A stretch of 64,000 nt of DNA from Pseudotamlana agarivorans (GCF_001642835.1 NZ_LXEI01000004.1:124001-188000), one strand, 5' to 3'; counted from the stretch's first letter, positions 25,305-35,067 are shown. Notes: a model not told the origin generated them from the letters alone. Numbers and translations are program-made.

Positions 25305-27932
25305 CTACTTAACAGGTTCAGCATCGGCATCTGGGCCATCACTGTCTCCATTACTGTTAGACCCATCAGAATCCATATCCGGTTTTAAAGGATCTACGAT
25401 AGGACGTTTCATGTTTTTATCCAAATCTTCTTCCTTGTCCATGTTGGGAATTTCAGTCGGGATCTGAGTAGGATTGAATTGAAAAGATTCTGGAACATTT
25501 CTAATATTAAGATCGCGTTGTGGGAACGGAATTTCAATGCCTTCTTTTTTAAATCTGTTGTAAATACCAATTGAAATATCACTTTTTGCTTGTAAGCCTA
25601 ACTCATAATGTACCCAAAAAAGTAATCTGAAGTTTAATGAGCTATCACCGAAATTATTAAATAAGGCGCGAGGTTCAGGGTCTTTTAAGATATAATCAAA
25701 ACTTTTTGCGACTTCGGTTAATATCTTTAAAATTTCATTAGGATCAGAATCATAAGTTGTTCCTATTAAAATTTCAATACGTTTTATGTTATTTGAGAGT
25801 GTCCAGTTTATTAGGTCATTGGAAACTAAATTGTTGTTGGGTACTACTACTTCCGAACCATCAAATGTGCTAATGTTGGAAGCACGGATGCCAATACGGG
25901 AAACGGTACCTAAAAGGTTATTCACTTCAACGGTGTCACCAGGTAATATAGGGCGTTCAAAAACTAAAATTAAGCCCGAAATAAAGTTGGAGACTATGTT
26001 TTGCAATCCGAAACCAATACCCACACCCAAAGCGCCGGCCATGAGGTTAAATTTGCTTAAATCAATACCTAAAGCCGATAAGGCTAATATGGTTCCAAAG
26101 CCAATAATGAAATAACGAATCACTAAGGAAATCGCAGCAGGAATCCCTTTAGGGAGTTTTAAAAAACGAAGTATCCCATCACCATCATTAATTAAAAAGG
26201 AAACTAGTTTGGTAAGAGTAAAAGATAAGAACAGGATAAGTGAAAAACTAACAATAGCTCCCAAGGTAAAAGTGAGGCTTCCTATTTTATAGGGTTCTGA
26301 TAGTGTGTCGCCTAAGAAAGTAAAGATAAGACGAAGTAAATCGACCATGCCTAAAAAGAATATGCCCCAGAGTATATAGGCCGTAATTCGTATGCGTTTT
26401 AAAGCTTTGTTTTCAATATTTTTTCGTTCTACAAAACTGTAGGTTTGTTTTACTGTAAAATGTCGATGAATAACGCTAATGGCAATACCGTTAATAATTA
26501 GTGTTATAGCATAAAAAACCATGGTTATAATGCCACCTTGAGTACTAATTTTCAGGGTAATATCTGTTAAATTCGTAAAGCCTAAAATATTAGATATAAT
26601 GGATACACAACTTAAAAAATACACCACTGGAACCAATTGAAAAAGGAGTTTGCTAAACCCTTTTTTAAAAGTTTTTAATGTTTTAAGATAGGGTGATGTA
26701 AAATGATAGAGAATGATAATTACGACAATGGCTTCTCCAAGTAGATACAGTCTGTAACCTAAAGAAGAATACCATAAGTATGATTTTGAGGTGTTTAGGA
26801 TAAAAAATAGTACAACACAAAATAAAATTCGCTTATACTTTTCAGACATGATAGGCATAATGAGGGGGATGGCCGTAAAAAGTGTGAAAAGCGTAATGAT
26901 ATCACTTGCTAATTTGGGTAAGTTGCTAAAAAACATTTCGCCGAAGAGTAGTGATAAAAACAATACACAAAGTTTGTCTTTTTTTAATATGAGGTTTTTG
27001 GCATCAATGATTCTTTCGTCCTTATCTTCATAAGGGTATTTTAAAAATCCCCGTTTAAAATACCTAAATAATAGGGTGAAAAGTGCAATGAAAATGAGGA
27101 ACATGATAAAGCCCTTCATGTAGCCATCGTCCAAATTAGGGATTGAAGCAGATTCTTCTTCTAATTCGTTAATTTGTTTCTGTTCCTCTAACTCTTTAGG
27201 GGTGCGTTTAAAAGAGGTTTTCCAAATAGGGGGATGCCTTAAGTGGAACAAATTATAAACTTCAGAGTTTTTTAAATTTAATAAGTCATTTCTAACATCC
27301 TCAACATAGTTGGTTTGCTCGCTTAATTTGGTCTCTAATCTTAGGTAATAATTATTGTTCTCTAAGATGGTTTTTTTAGTGTTTTCAACAGCATCTAAGG
27401 TTTTTTTAATTCCATTTAAAATTTCTTCAGGAGCTTCGTTTTCAAAGGCATTATGATAACTTAATCGCCAAACCTCGGCTTTGTTAAGTATGTCCTCAAT
27501 AAGTATGGAATTACGCTCTACTTGATCGTTTATTGTTTCTGTCCATTTCGATAGGTACGATAAGTACTCACCCCATGTAATCATGGTTTTGTTTACTTTC
27601 TGGCTATTTGGATTGGCTTTTATAAAATGTTCGGTACGCTTGCCTTCTAGCTCTAGAAACTGGGAGTACATTGGGAGAAGCGAATCAATTTTTTTAATAC
27701 TTTCAGGAATTTTAATTTTTCTCTGAATATTTTTAATCTCGTTATTCGTTTCTTCTATACTCCGTACAATACTGATAAGAGGAATGGCCTCTGGCTGTAC
27801 CTTGGTAGAATCTATTTTCGTTTTATCGGCTTGTTCTTGTTCAGGAATGATTCCTTGAGCACTTGTTGTTTCTACGTTTACAAGAATAGAGAAACATAAT
27901 AATAATGCTGATAAAAAATACTTAGGTGTCAT
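25305..27932 (-). CDS. Large MscS/MscK-type mechanosensitive ion channel
   Basis: An 875-residue channel of the inner membrane that should release solutes on osmotic downshock. A signal peptide (to TTSAQ) is followed by a periplasmic, coiled-coil-rich domain to about residue 260. About eleven membrane helices then run to the pore helix, AGALGVGIGFGLQNIVSNFI. The MscS beta domain follows, with FERPILPGDTVEVNNLLGTV and STFDGSEVVVPNN, then the C-terminal cytoplasmic domain ending in an acidic Asp/Ser/Gly tail. The extra N-terminal helices and length fit MscK-like rather than minimal MscS proteins. A TATATTTG box lies 23 nt upstream on the minus strand. Confidence 0.9.
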   Translation of the reverse strand: MTPKYFLSALLLCFSILVNVETTSAQGIIPEQEQADKTKIDSTKVQPEAIPLISIVRSIEETNNEIKNIQRKIKIPESIKKIDSLLPMYSQFLELEGKRTEHFIKANPNSQKVNKTMITWGEYLSYLSKWTETINDQVERNSILIEDILNKAEVWRLSYHNAFENEAPEEILNGIKKTLDAVENTKKTILENNNYYLRLETKLSEQTNYVEDVRNDLLNLKNSEVYNLFHLRHPPIWKTSFKRTPKELEEQKQINELEEESASIPNLDDGYMKGFIMFLIFIALFTLLFRYFKRGFLKYPYEDKDERIIDAKNLILKKDKLCVLFLSLLFGEMFFSNLPKLASDIITLFTLFTAIPLIMPIMSEKYKRILFCVVLFFILNTSKSYLWYSSLGYRLYLLGEAIVVIIILYHFTSPYLKTLKTFKKGFSKLLFQLVPVVYFLSCVSIISNILGFTNLTDITLKISTQGGIITMVFYAITLIINGIAISVIHRHFTVKQTYSFVERKNIENKALKRIRITAYILWGIFFLGMVDLLRLIFTFLGDTLSEPYKIGSLTFTLGAIVSFSLILFLSFTLTKLVSFLINDGDGILRFLKLPKGIPAAISLVIRYFIIGFGTILALSALGIDLSKFNLMAGALGVGIGFGLQNIVSNFISGLILVFERPILPGDTVEVNNLLGTVSRIGIRASNISTFDGSEVVVPNNNLVSNDLINWTLSNNIKRIEILIGTTYDSDPNEILKILTEVAKSFDYILKDPEPRALFNNFGDSSLNFRLLFWVHYELGLQAKSDISIGIYNRFKKEGIEIPFPQRDLNIRNVPESFQFNPTQIPTEIPNMDKEEDLDKNMKRPIVDPLKPDMDSDGSNSNGDSDGPDADAEPVK

Positions 27933-27954
27933 TTTTTAGGCTGAATTTATCATA

Positions 27955-27962
27955 CAAATATA
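27955..27962 (-). promoter_or_regulatory. Candidate -7 box of mscS-like gene
   Basis: On the minus strand this reads TATATTTG (TAnnTTTG), 22 nt before the channel ATG at 27932. Confidence 0.4.
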
Positions 27963-28030
27963 CTGTTTTGTATAATGTATTAAGAGGTTTCAGAGGCTTT
28001 AAAAACAGGGTTAAGCGACTGTAATTCGAA

Positions 28031-28918
28031 TTAAACCAAGTGCTTTTTAAAAAAATCTATGGTTCTTGTCCAAGCTAATTTTGCTGCAGCTTCATCATAT
28101 CTAGGTGTCGTATTATTATGAAAACCATGATTGGCTCCGGGATAGATAAAAGCTTCATAGGTTTTATTGTATTTTTTTAATGCGGCTTCATAATCAGGCC
28201 AACCGGCATTTACACGGGTATCTAGTTCTCCAAACTGAAGCATTAACGGTGCTTTAATCTTTGAAGTTTCTTCTTCTGTGGGTTGTCCGCCATAAAAAGG
28301 AACCGCAGCACCTAAAGTTGGAATTTTAACCGCCATCATATTAGAAATCCAGCCACCAAAACAAAAGCCAACAACGCCAACATGTCCATTGCATGCCTCG
28401 TGAGATTTTAAGTAATTATAGGCTGCAATAAAATCTTCTAGCATCTCATTTCGGTCTCTTTTTCGCTGTAAAGCTCGGCCATCGTCATCATTCCCTGGAT
28501 AACCGCCTAATGGTGTTAGGGCGTCAGGTGCTAGAGAAATAAAACCTTCTAAAGCCGTGCGTCGTCCTACATCCTCTATATAAGGGTTTAATCCGCGATT
28601 TTCATGAACCACGATAACACCAGGTAACTTTTTATAGGAGTCTTTAGGTTTAGAAAGTAGGCCTTTTATAGAGCCACCGCCTTGAGGTGAATTGTAATGA
28701 ATGTAGTCGGAATCTAAAGCAGGATCATCGGGGGCAACCATAATACTGTCCTTATAATTTGGCGAAACAAAGCTTAACAGCGAAGGTAAGGTAAGTCCGC
28801 CAATCGCAAATAAAGAGAGCTTTTCAACAAATTGTCGGCGGTCTATTTTATTATGAGCATAGTCATCGTATAAATCGTAAATGTCTTGACTGAGATCTTC
28901 TTTTTTTATAGGTTTCAT
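28031..28918 (-). CDS. Dienelactone hydrolase family protein
   Basis: A 295-residue alpha/beta hydrolase. The nucleophile cysteine lies in VVGFCFGGWISN, the acid in FGELDTRVNAGW, and the histidine in PGANHGFHN, so the Cys-Asp-His triad of the dienelactone hydrolase family is complete. The N-terminal 55 residues contain DRRQFVEKLSLFAIGGLTLP, a twin-arginine-like export signal, so it may act in the periplasm. Dienelactone itself need not be the substrate. It is divergent from radC and not in an operon. Confidence 0.88.
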   Translation of the reverse strand: MKPIKKEDLSQDIYDLYDDYAHNKIDRRQFVEKLSLFAIGGLTLPSLLSFVSPNYKDSIMVAPDDPALDSDYIHYNSPQGGGSIKGLLSKPKDSYKKLPGVIVVHENRGLNPYIEDVGRRTALEGFISLAPDALTPLGGYPGNDDDGRALQRKRDRNEMLEDFIAAYNYLKSHEACNGHVGVVGFCFGGWISNMMAVKIPTLGAAVPFYGGQPTEEETSKIKAPLMLQFGELDTRVNAGWPDYEAALKKYNKTYEAFIYPGANHGFHNNTTPRYDEAAAKLAWTRTIDFFKKHLV

Positions 28919-29028
28919 AAGGATATAGGTTTTAAATCAATTTAGATGAATAATTAAAATGCTTCAATGAATTCAAATTTAAATTATCCATTGTTGATTT
29001 ATAAATTTACAATATTTATATTTATCAG

Positions 29029-29727
29029 ATGCAAGATAAACCAGCCTCCTTTTCCATAAAGCATTGGAGTCAAGACGATCAGCCCAGAGAAAAACTTCTT
29101 TACAAAGGAAAAACGGCTTTAAGTGATGCCGAGTTAGTAGCTATTTTGATTGGTTCGGGAAACCGTGATGAAAGCGCTGTGGCTTTATGTAAGCGAATTT
29201 TAGCCAGTACCAATAACAATTTAAGTGCTTTAGGACGCTTGTCTATAAAGCAACTTATGGCGTTTAAAGGTATTGGTGAAGCTAAGGCTATAACTATTTT
29301 AGCTGCCTTAGAGTTAGGAAGGCGACGTCGGGGAGAGGAAGCCTTAGAACGCTATAAAATAAACTCTAGTCGTTCGGTTTTCGAATTGATGCAACCGGTT
29401 ATTGGTGAACTTCATCATGAAGAATTTTGGATAATTTATTTAAACAATTCAAACAAAGTACTACAAAAAAATCAGCAAAGTAAAGGTGGGATTACAGGAA
29501 CTTTAGTGGATGTGCGTTTGGTTTTAAAAACGGCTTTAGAGGTAGGAGCAACGGGTATAATTTTAGCACATAATCATCCCTCAGGAACATTAAAACCAAG
29601 TGAAGCCGATAAGCAAATTACTCAGAAATTAAAAAATGCAGCCCATAGCTTAGATATTCAGGTTTTAGATCATTTAATAATAACAGAATCGGCTTATTTT
29701 AGCTTTGCTGATGAAAGCTTGTTGTAA
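29029..29727 (+). CDS. radC: RadC/JAB domain protein
   Basis: A 232-residue RadC-type protein. The N-terminus has a UPF0758-type helical region with PREKLLYKGKTALSDAELVA and a helix-hairpin-helix (MAFKGIGEAKAITILAALEL). The JAB/MPN metal motif is HNHPSG at residues 181-186, with the upstream Glu at HEEFWIIYLN and a downstream Asp. Despite the name, a role in recombination repair is not proven for the family. Its stop overlaps the ATG of the next gene by one base, so the two are translationally coupled. Confidence 0.92.
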   Translation: MQDKPASFSIKHWSQDDQPREKLLYKGKTALSDAELVAILIGSGNRDESAVALCKRILASTNNNLSALGRLSIKQLMAFKGIGEAKAITILAALELGRRRRGEEALERYKINSSRSVFELMQPVIGELHHEEFWIIYLNNSNKVLQKNQQSKGGITGTLVDVRLVLKTALEVGATGIILAHNHPSGTLKPSEADKQITQKLKNAAHSLDIQVLDHLIITESAYFSFADESLL

Positions 29728-31028
29728 TGCTACTCGTATATACCCATCACATATCGCCCCGTTTAAACTATATCTTCAAGCATATATGCACAAGAATATT
29801 AGGTTTTGAAGTTAAGTTTACAACTAAGATTGAAGAATTTATTGCGCACGATAGTTTGAAAATGTCCTATACAAAACAGGCTCTGGGGAATGAATTCTTT
29901 GTTAAAAGTCATGATATTTTATTTGAGCAAGGCTTGAGTGATGTCGATATCAATATTCAAAAATGGGATAATACCAAATGTTTTTTTTCCAATGGTGATA
30001 GGAGTGCCATTCCTTTCGATATATTCTCAGCTTCATTTTATATGTTATCGCGTTATGAAGAATATTTACCCCATGTGAAGGATGAATTCGGACGCTTTAC
30101 TGCCGAAGAGAGTTTAGCTTACAACTCCGGTTTTTTGCATCAACCTGTGGTCGATATTTGGGCCTATAAATTTAAAGCAGCGCTGCAAGCGCAGTTTCCA
30201 AATTTTAAATTTCCTAATAAAAATTATTCTGTAAAGCCAATCATTGATGTGCCTAGTCCCTATAAGTATAAACTTAAAGGGTTTTTACGAACTGTAGTTG
30301 GGGTATTGTCCGATTTTTCAAAGTTTAGAATAGTAAGCCTCTATGATAGGTTTGGGGTTTTACTTCGATTTAAAAACGATCCTCATGATACGTTTAAGTA
30401 TTTGTTAAATAGGCAAAAAAATACGCGATTTAAATTCCTGTTCTTTTTTTTAATTGGAGAGTTAACTACTTACGATAAAGGGGTAAGTCCAAATAAAAGA
30501 GATTTTGTTTCTCTTATCAAACACGTGGCAGATTATTGTCGAGTGGGTTTAAAAATATCATTTTTTGCCTTAGAAGATGAAAAACGCTTGAAACGAGAGA
30601 AGGCGAAAATGGAAGATATTTTAAACACGAATTTAATTGATTCCAGGCAATCCCATTCAAAATTGAACTTACCCGAAACCTATAGGTACTTAATTTCTTT
30701 AGAAATTAAAGAAGATTATACCATGGGTTATCCAAATCATATTGGATTTCGTGCGGGCTCATGCACACCTTTTTTATTTTATGATTTAGACTATGAAGTG
30801 CAAACACCATTAAAAATTACGCCCTATCAACTCATGGATGTAGCGCTTTTAAAACAGTGGTCCTTATTAGACAAAAAAAAGGTGCTAAATGAACTGATAA
30901 GCAGTATTAAAGCAGTCAATGGCGAGTTTGTTCCTGTGTTTCATAATTATACCTTTTCGGAAGATAAAGAATGGGAGGGTTTTAAGGAGTTATTTAATCT
31001 CATTTTAGACTCGGTCGATGAAGGTTAA
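29727..31028 (+). CDS. Polysaccharide deacetylase-like protein, possibly inactive
   Basis: A 433-residue protein that resembles the flavobacterial polysaccharide deacetylase-like group coupled to radC. The segment SASFYMLSRYEEYLPHVKDEFGRF is typical of the N-terminal part of that group. The expected metal-binding Asp-x-Asp motif reads IIDVPSPYKYK at Asp174, so the second aspartate is replaced by proline. A later GFRAGSCTPF fits the mid-domain motif. It overlaps the radC stop by 1 nt. The family assignment is moderate and the loss of activity is inferred from the changed residue. Confidence 0.65.
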   Translation: MLLVYTHHISPRLNYIFKHICTRILGFEVKFTTKIEEFIAHDSLKMSYTKQALGNEFFVKSHDILFEQGLSDVDINIQKWDNTKCFFSNGDRSAIPFDIFSASFYMLSRYEEYLPHVKDEFGRFTAEESLAYNSGFLHQPVVDIWAYKFKAALQAQFPNFKFPNKNYSVKPIIDVPSPYKYKLKGFLRTVVGVLSDFSKFRIVSLYDRFGVLLRFKNDPHDTFKYLLNRQKNTRFKFLFFFLIGELTTYDKGVSPNKRDFVSLIKHVADYCRVGLKISFFALEDEKRLKREKAKMEDILNTNLIDSRQSHSKLNLPETYRYLISLEIKEDYTMGYPNHIGFRAGSCTPFLFYDLDYEVQTPLKITPYQLMDVALLKQWSLLDKKKVLNELISSIKAVNGEFVPVFHNYTFSEDKEWEGFKELFNLILDSVDEG

Positions 31029-31099
31029 TACAAGGGATTAAACATTTTTCATTCCTATAAGCCATAGATTTTATGAGTTTTGTAACATTTACGATGGAA

Positions 31100-31127
31100 T
31101 TGAACCTTTTGAAAAATTGTATCTTTA
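31100..31127 (+). promoter_or_regulatory. Candidate promoter of secreted protein gene
   Basis: TTG at 31100-31102 and TATCTTTA at 31120-31127 are 17 nt apart, resembling the TTG / TAnnTTTG pair with a final A instead of G. The ATG follows 31 nt later. Confidence 0.35.
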
Positions 31128-31158
31128 CAACTGTGTTTAAATTAATAACTAGAATAAA

Positions 31159-31908
31159 ATGAAGTTGAAATTATTATCATTCTGCTTAGCATTGTTTTCG
31201 ATATCGATGGCTTTCGCACAGAAAAACCTAAATGCTTATAAATATGTTATTGTACCTAGTAAATATGAGTTTTTAAGTGAACCCGATTTATATCAACTCA
31301 ATTCTTTAACCGCCTTTTTATTTGAAAAATATGGTTTTACCGCGGTGATGGATAATGGCGAGTATCCAGAAGATTTATTAAATAATGGTTGTATCGCTTT
31401 AAAATCTAATGTATTAAAAAGCTCGGGGTTGTTTAAGACGAAATTAACGGTAGTTCTTCAAAATTGTTCCGGTCAAACTGTATATAGTTCTAAAGAAGGA
31501 GAAAGTCGTGAAAAAGAGTTTAAAGCGGCTTATAATTTAGCCTTAAGAGATGCTTTTAAGTCATTTGAGACTGTTAACTATAAATATGATGGTACAGTAG
31601 CTACATCACCGGTTCCTCCAGTTGCGAGCAATAATGTGCCTGCGCCTCCTGCTACGGCATTAGTGTCGGCAGCACCCGTAAAAACTTCAGCACCAAACGG
31701 TACATTATACGCTCAAGAAACAGCTAATGGTTATCAGCTAGTTGATAATACCCCAAAAGTGGTTTATAAATTGCAAAAAACCAATGCTAAGGATGTGTTT
31801 TTGGTTCAGGGTAAAAGTGCAACCGTCTGCAAAAAAGATAATCAATGGGTTTTAGAATATTATGAGGGGGATGTGCTAAAACAACAAGTACTTAACATTA
31901 AGTTTTAG
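31159..31908 (+). CDS. Exported protein of unknown function
   Basis: A 249-residue exported protein I cannot place in a named family. MKLKLLSFCLALFSISMAFAQ is a clear signal peptide. The N-terminal domain starts NLNAYKYVIVPSKYEFLSE and contains two cysteines (NNGCIAL, LQNCSGQ) that may form a disulfide. A Pro/Ala/Val-rich linker lies around residues 150-180. A small C-terminal domain follows with YKLQKTNAKDVFLVQGK. The layout suggests a periplasmic or surface protein with two domains. It is monocistronic and converges on rarA with 12 nt between the ends. Confidence 0.75.
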   Translation: MKLKLLSFCLALFSISMAFAQKNLNAYKYVIVPSKYEFLSEPDLYQLNSLTAFLFEKYGFTAVMDNGEYPEDLLNNGCIALKSNVLKSSGLFKTKLTVVLQNCSGQTVYSSKEGESREKEFKAAYNLALRDAFKSFETVNYKYDGTVATSPVPPVASNNVPAPPATALVSAAPVKTSAPNGTLYAQETANGYQLVDNTPKVVYKLQKTNAKDVFLVQGKSATVCKKDNQWVLEYYEGDVLKQQVLNIKF

Positions 31909-31920
31909 TTTGCTTAAAGA

Positions 31921-33204
31921 CTAGTAGTTGTACTTGTCTTTCCAGCGATTTTTTAAAAACTCACGATGCGATTGTTCTCTGGAATTGTTTCCAGGGTCGT
32001 ATAATTTTGTGTTTTTTATGGCGTCTGGTAAGAATTCTTGAGATGCAAAATTGTTTTTATAGTTATGAGCGTATTTATAATCTTCGCCATAACCTAATTC
32101 TTTCATGAGTTTTGTGGGGGCATTTCTTAAGTCTATAGGGACACTTAAATCACCAGTCTGTTTTACTAATTGTTGCGCTTTACCTATGGCGGCATATGCA
32201 GCATTACTTTTAGGAGAGCAGGCCAAATATGTGGCACACTGACTTAAAATAATTCGAGACTCAGGGAAACCAATAGTTGATACAGCCTGGAAGGTGTTAT
32301 TCGCAATTACTAATGCCGTTGGATTAGCATTGCCTATATCCTCGCTAGCAGCAATAAGTAAACGGCGGGCTATAAATTTAACGTCCTCACCGCCTTCAAT
32401 CATGCGCGCTAACCAGTAAACAGCAGCATTAGGGTCACTACCACGAATGGATTTTATAAATGCTGAAATAATATCGTAATGTTGTTCGCCTGTTTTGTCG
32501 TATCGAACTGTATTGTTTTGTATGCGTTGTAAAACGGCCTCATCGGTGATTTCAACTACATCCGAATCATAGGAGTTTACTAACAGTTCAAAAATATTAA
32601 GTAGTTTTCTGCCGTCACCGCCAGAGAGTTTTAAAAGTGCACTAGTTTCTTTTAAAATAATAGTTTTCTTTGAGAGGAATACATCGGTTTTAATAGCACG
32701 ATTTAGTAGTGTTTCTAAATCATGTTTGTCAAAGGCATTGAGAATATAAACCTGGCATCGGGATAGAAGGGCAGAAATAACTTCAAAGCTAGGGTTCTCT
32801 GTAGTCGCTCCTATAAGGGTAATCCATCCTTTTTCAACGGCTTGCAACAAAGAATCCTGTTGTGATTTACTGAACCTATGAATTTCATCAATAAATAAAA
32901 TAGGATTTTTAACGGTAAAGAGTCCGCCGCTGTTTTTAGCTTTTTCTATAACGTCACGGATGTCTTTAACTCCAGAATTTATGGCGCTTAAGGTATAAAA
33001 AGGTCTTCCAGATTCTGTTGCAATAATATTAGCAAGGGTTGTTTTCCCAGTTCCTGGTGGTCCCCAAAAAATCATGGAAGGGATTAAACCTTGTTTGATA
33101 TGCTGTGTTAATGAACCGGTTTCACCTACAAGATGGGTCTGACTTACGTAGTCATCCAGTGTTTTAGGTCGTAGGCGTTCAGCTAATGGTTCATTTGCAT
33201 TCAT
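31921..33204 (-). CDS. rarA: Replication-associated recombination protein A
   Basis: A 427-residue AAA+ ATPase related to the clamp loader, acting at stalled replication forks. The N-terminus [20 protein letters not shown] is typical. Walker A is GPPGTGKTT near residue 48 and Walker B is LFIDEIHRF, followed by GATTENPSF as sensor 1. The C-terminal part contains [20 protein letters not shown] and [14 protein letters not shown], diagnostic of RarA/MgsA. It is complete and monocistronic. Confidence 0.95.
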   Translation of the reverse strand: MNANEPLAERLRPKTLDDYVSQTHLVGETGSLTQHIKQGLIPSMIFWGPPGTGKTTLANIIATESGRPFYTLSAINSGVKDIRDVIEKAKNSGGLFTVKNPILFIDEIHRFSKSQQDSLLQAVEKGWITLIGATTENPSFEVISALLSRCQVYILNAFDKHDLETLLNRAIKTDVFLSKKTIILKETSALLKLSGGDGRKLLNIFELLVNSYDSDVVEITDEAVLQRIQNNTVRYDKTGEQHYDIISAFIKSIRGSDPNAAVYWLARMIEGGEDVKFIARRLLIAASEDIGNANPTALVIANNTFQAVSTIGFPESRIILSQCATYLACSPKSNAAYAAIGKAQQLVKQTGDLSVPIDLRNAPTKLMKELGYGEDYKYAHNYKNNFASQEFLPDAIKNTKLYDPGNNSREQSHREFLKNRWKDKYNY

Positions 33205-33327
33205 ATTGTAAAATTAAAACATTTATCATGCAATGCTTAGAAATCAGGTAAACATTTTTTAAAGGCTGAAAACATGCCAATTTAACATACAATCGAATTT
33301 GGATAACATTTTGCTATATTTATTTCA

Positions 33328-34077
33328 ATGAAGAAAAAGGAGTCTTTTCAATTTAGCACAGGGGTTATCGCATATCCCTTGTTTTTTATTCTAACCATTT
33401 GGTTCGTATTTTGGTTTGAAGTTCGATTTGGGCAGCATTTCAATACCTATGGTATTTACCCACAAACATTAAAAGGTTTAAGGGGTATCGTATTTAGCCC
33501 TTTTATTCATGGCGATATCGAGCATCTATATCATAACACCATACCCTTGTTTGTGCTTTCTGCGGCCTTATTTTATTTCTACCGCCCCATTGCTTGGAAA
33601 ATTTTGGCTTATGGAATTTTATTATCCGGTTTGCTAACTTGGTGTATTGGTCGTCCTTCTTATCATATTGGGGCAAGCGGACTCATTTATGTTTTGGTGA
33701 GTTTTCTTTTTTTCAAAGGCATAATTGCTAAATACTATAGGTTAGTAGCCTTGTCTTTAGCTGTGGTTTTTCTTTACGGAAGTATGATTTGGTATACCTT
33801 TCCGATTAAAGAGGGGATATCCTGGGAAGGTCACCTGTCGGGTTTAATATGTGGATTGTTTTTCGCTATTATTTTTAAAAAGCAGATCAAAAAACCTATT
33901 AAGTATGTTTGGGAGGCACCAGATTACAATGAAGCTGATGATCCCTTCCTAAAACATTTTGATGAAAATGGAAATTTTATCGAAAGTATTGAGGTCGATG
34001 ATGTTGAAGATACAGAAACCGAAAATCCTGTGACTTATAATTATATTTATAAAAGAGATAGCGAAAGTGAAAAGTGA
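33328..34077 (+). CDS. Rhomboid family intramembrane serine protease
   Basis: A 249-residue membrane protease with about six helices. The catalytic serine is Ser117 in HIGASGLIY and the histidine is His169 in WEGHLSGL, while the HxxxN-type element is present as HLYHNTIPLF. The C-terminal tail after about residue 195 is soluble and acidic (EVDDVEDTETEN). The last codons and the stop are part of a GTGAAAA tandem repeat. The substrate is unknown. It is convergent with the RlmB-type gene across a repeat-filled gap. Confidence 0.9.
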   Translation: MKKKESFQFSTGVIAYPLFFILTIWFVFWFEVRFGQHFNTYGIYPQTLKGLRGIVFSPFIHGDIEHLYHNTIPLFVLSAALFYFYRPIAWKILAYGILLSGLLTWCIGRPSYHIGASGLIYVLVSFLFFKGIIAKYYRLVALSLAVVFLYGSMIWYTFPIKEGISWEGHLSGLICGLFFAIIFKKQIKKPIKYVWEAPDYNEADDPFLKHFDENGNFIESIEVDDVEDTETENPVTYNYIYKRDSESEK

Positions 34078-34087
34078 AAAGTGAAAA
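34067..34087. repeat. Three GTGAAAA heptamers across rhomboid stop
   Basis: Three exact tandem copies of GTGAAAA. They cover the last codons and the TGA stop (34075-34077) of the rhomboid gene, preceded by a partial copy. Confidence 0.8.
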
Positions 34088-34193
34088 GACTCTTTTAAAC
34101 TCTTAGATTTAAATTAGAATTTTATACTTTTTAAGAGTTAAGATCCAATATCTCAGAAAAATTAACTAAAATCTAAAATTGAATTTTTATTTT

Positions 34194-34256
34194 CCAATAA
34201 CCAATAACCAATAACCAATAACCAATAACCAATAACCAATAACCAATAACCAATAA
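34194..34256. repeat. Nine tandem CCAATAA heptamers
   Basis: Nine perfect copies of CCAATAA (63 bp), followed by a partial copy that runs into the stop codon of the RlmB-type gene at 34257. It is the longest perfect tandem array in the window, in the gap between two convergent genes. Confidence 0.95.
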
Positions 34257-34994
34257 CTAATCACGTCTCTGTCTAAGTACTTCATATAAAAAAGCACCAC
34301 AAGCTACCGAAACATTTAAAGACTCAATCTCACCTAGTAAAGGTAGTTTGGCCTTTGCATCCGATACCTTTATTATCGAAGGGTTGATACCGCGGCCTTC
34401 CGATCCCATGACAATAGCGCAGGGTTCATTAAAGGATACATCGTATAGCGTATCATTAGTTTTTTCGGTAGCAGAAATGACTTTTATTCCAGATGCTTGC
34501 ATAAAAAATACGGCATCTTTAATATGATCTACTTTACAAATAGGGACTTTAAAAACCGCTCCGGCACTAGTTTTTATGGTATCTCCGTTTACAGGAGCAC
34601 CTCCTTTTTTCTGAATAATAATGCCATCAACTCCGGTACATTCGGCAGTTCTAATAATGGCACCAAAATTTCTAACATCACTAAGTTGATCTAATAGTAG
34701 AAATAATGGGGTTTTACCAGATTCAATCACATTAGAAACTAAAGTTTCCATATCATGAAAGGCAATTGGCGAAATCTGTGCCACAGCCCCTTGATGGTTT
34801 CCTTTTGATAGCTTATTTAGTTTTTCAACTGGAACATAAGACTTGTTTATCGACTTTTTATTAACTAAAGTCTCTAATTCTGAAAATAAATCACCCTGTA
34901 ATCCTTTTTGAAGAAAGACTTTATCTATAGTTTGATTGGCGTTAATAGCCTCAATGATAGCGCGAATACCGAATATTTGTGTTTGATTTTCCAT
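34257..34994 (-). CDS. rlmB: 23S rRNA 2'-O-ribose methyltransferase, RlmB/TrmH type
   Basis: A 245-residue SpoU/TrmH family methyltransferase. An N-terminal substrate-binding domain (IFGIRAIIEAINANQTIDKV) is followed by the SPOUT knot, with motif 1 LLDQLSDVRNFGAIIRTAE, motif 2 IVMGSEGRGI and motif 3 LPLLGEIESLNVSVACGAFL. RlmB makes Gm2251 in 23S rRNA; the exact target base is inferred from overall similarity. It begins 13 nt after the A-tract of the susD terminator, and a TACCTTTA box at 35000-35007 (minus strand) would give a nearly leaderless mRNA. Confidence 0.9.
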   Translation of the reverse strand: MENQTQIFGIRAIIEAINANQTIDKVFLQKGLQGDLFSELETLVNKKSINKSYVPVEKLNKLSKGNHQGAVAQISPIAFHDMETLVSNVIESGKTPLFLLLDQLSDVRNFGAIIRTAECTGVDGIIIQKKGGAPVNGDTIKTSAGAVFKVPICKVDHIKDAVFFMQASGIKVISATEKTNDTLYDVSFNEPCAIVMGSEGRGINPSIIKVSDAKAKLPLLGEIESLNVSVACGAFLYEVLRQRRD

Positions 34995-35008
34995 TGGGGT
35001 AAAGGTAT

Positions 35009-35037
35009 AAAAAAAACCACCTCAAATGAGGTGGTTT
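35009..35037 (-). terminator. Terminator of SusC/SusD operon
   Basis: AAACCACCTC (35014-35023) and GAGGTGGTTT (35028-35037) form a perfect 10-bp stem with a 4-nt loop. Read on the minus strand it is followed by eight T. It lies directly after the SusD gene. Confidence 0.9.
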
Positions 35038-35067
35038 AGAATCATAATTCAATTAATAATTCAAATA

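Noticed and set aside
34194-34256. CRISPR-like array
   Set aside because: The units are contiguous 7-mers without spacers, so this is a simple tandem repeat.
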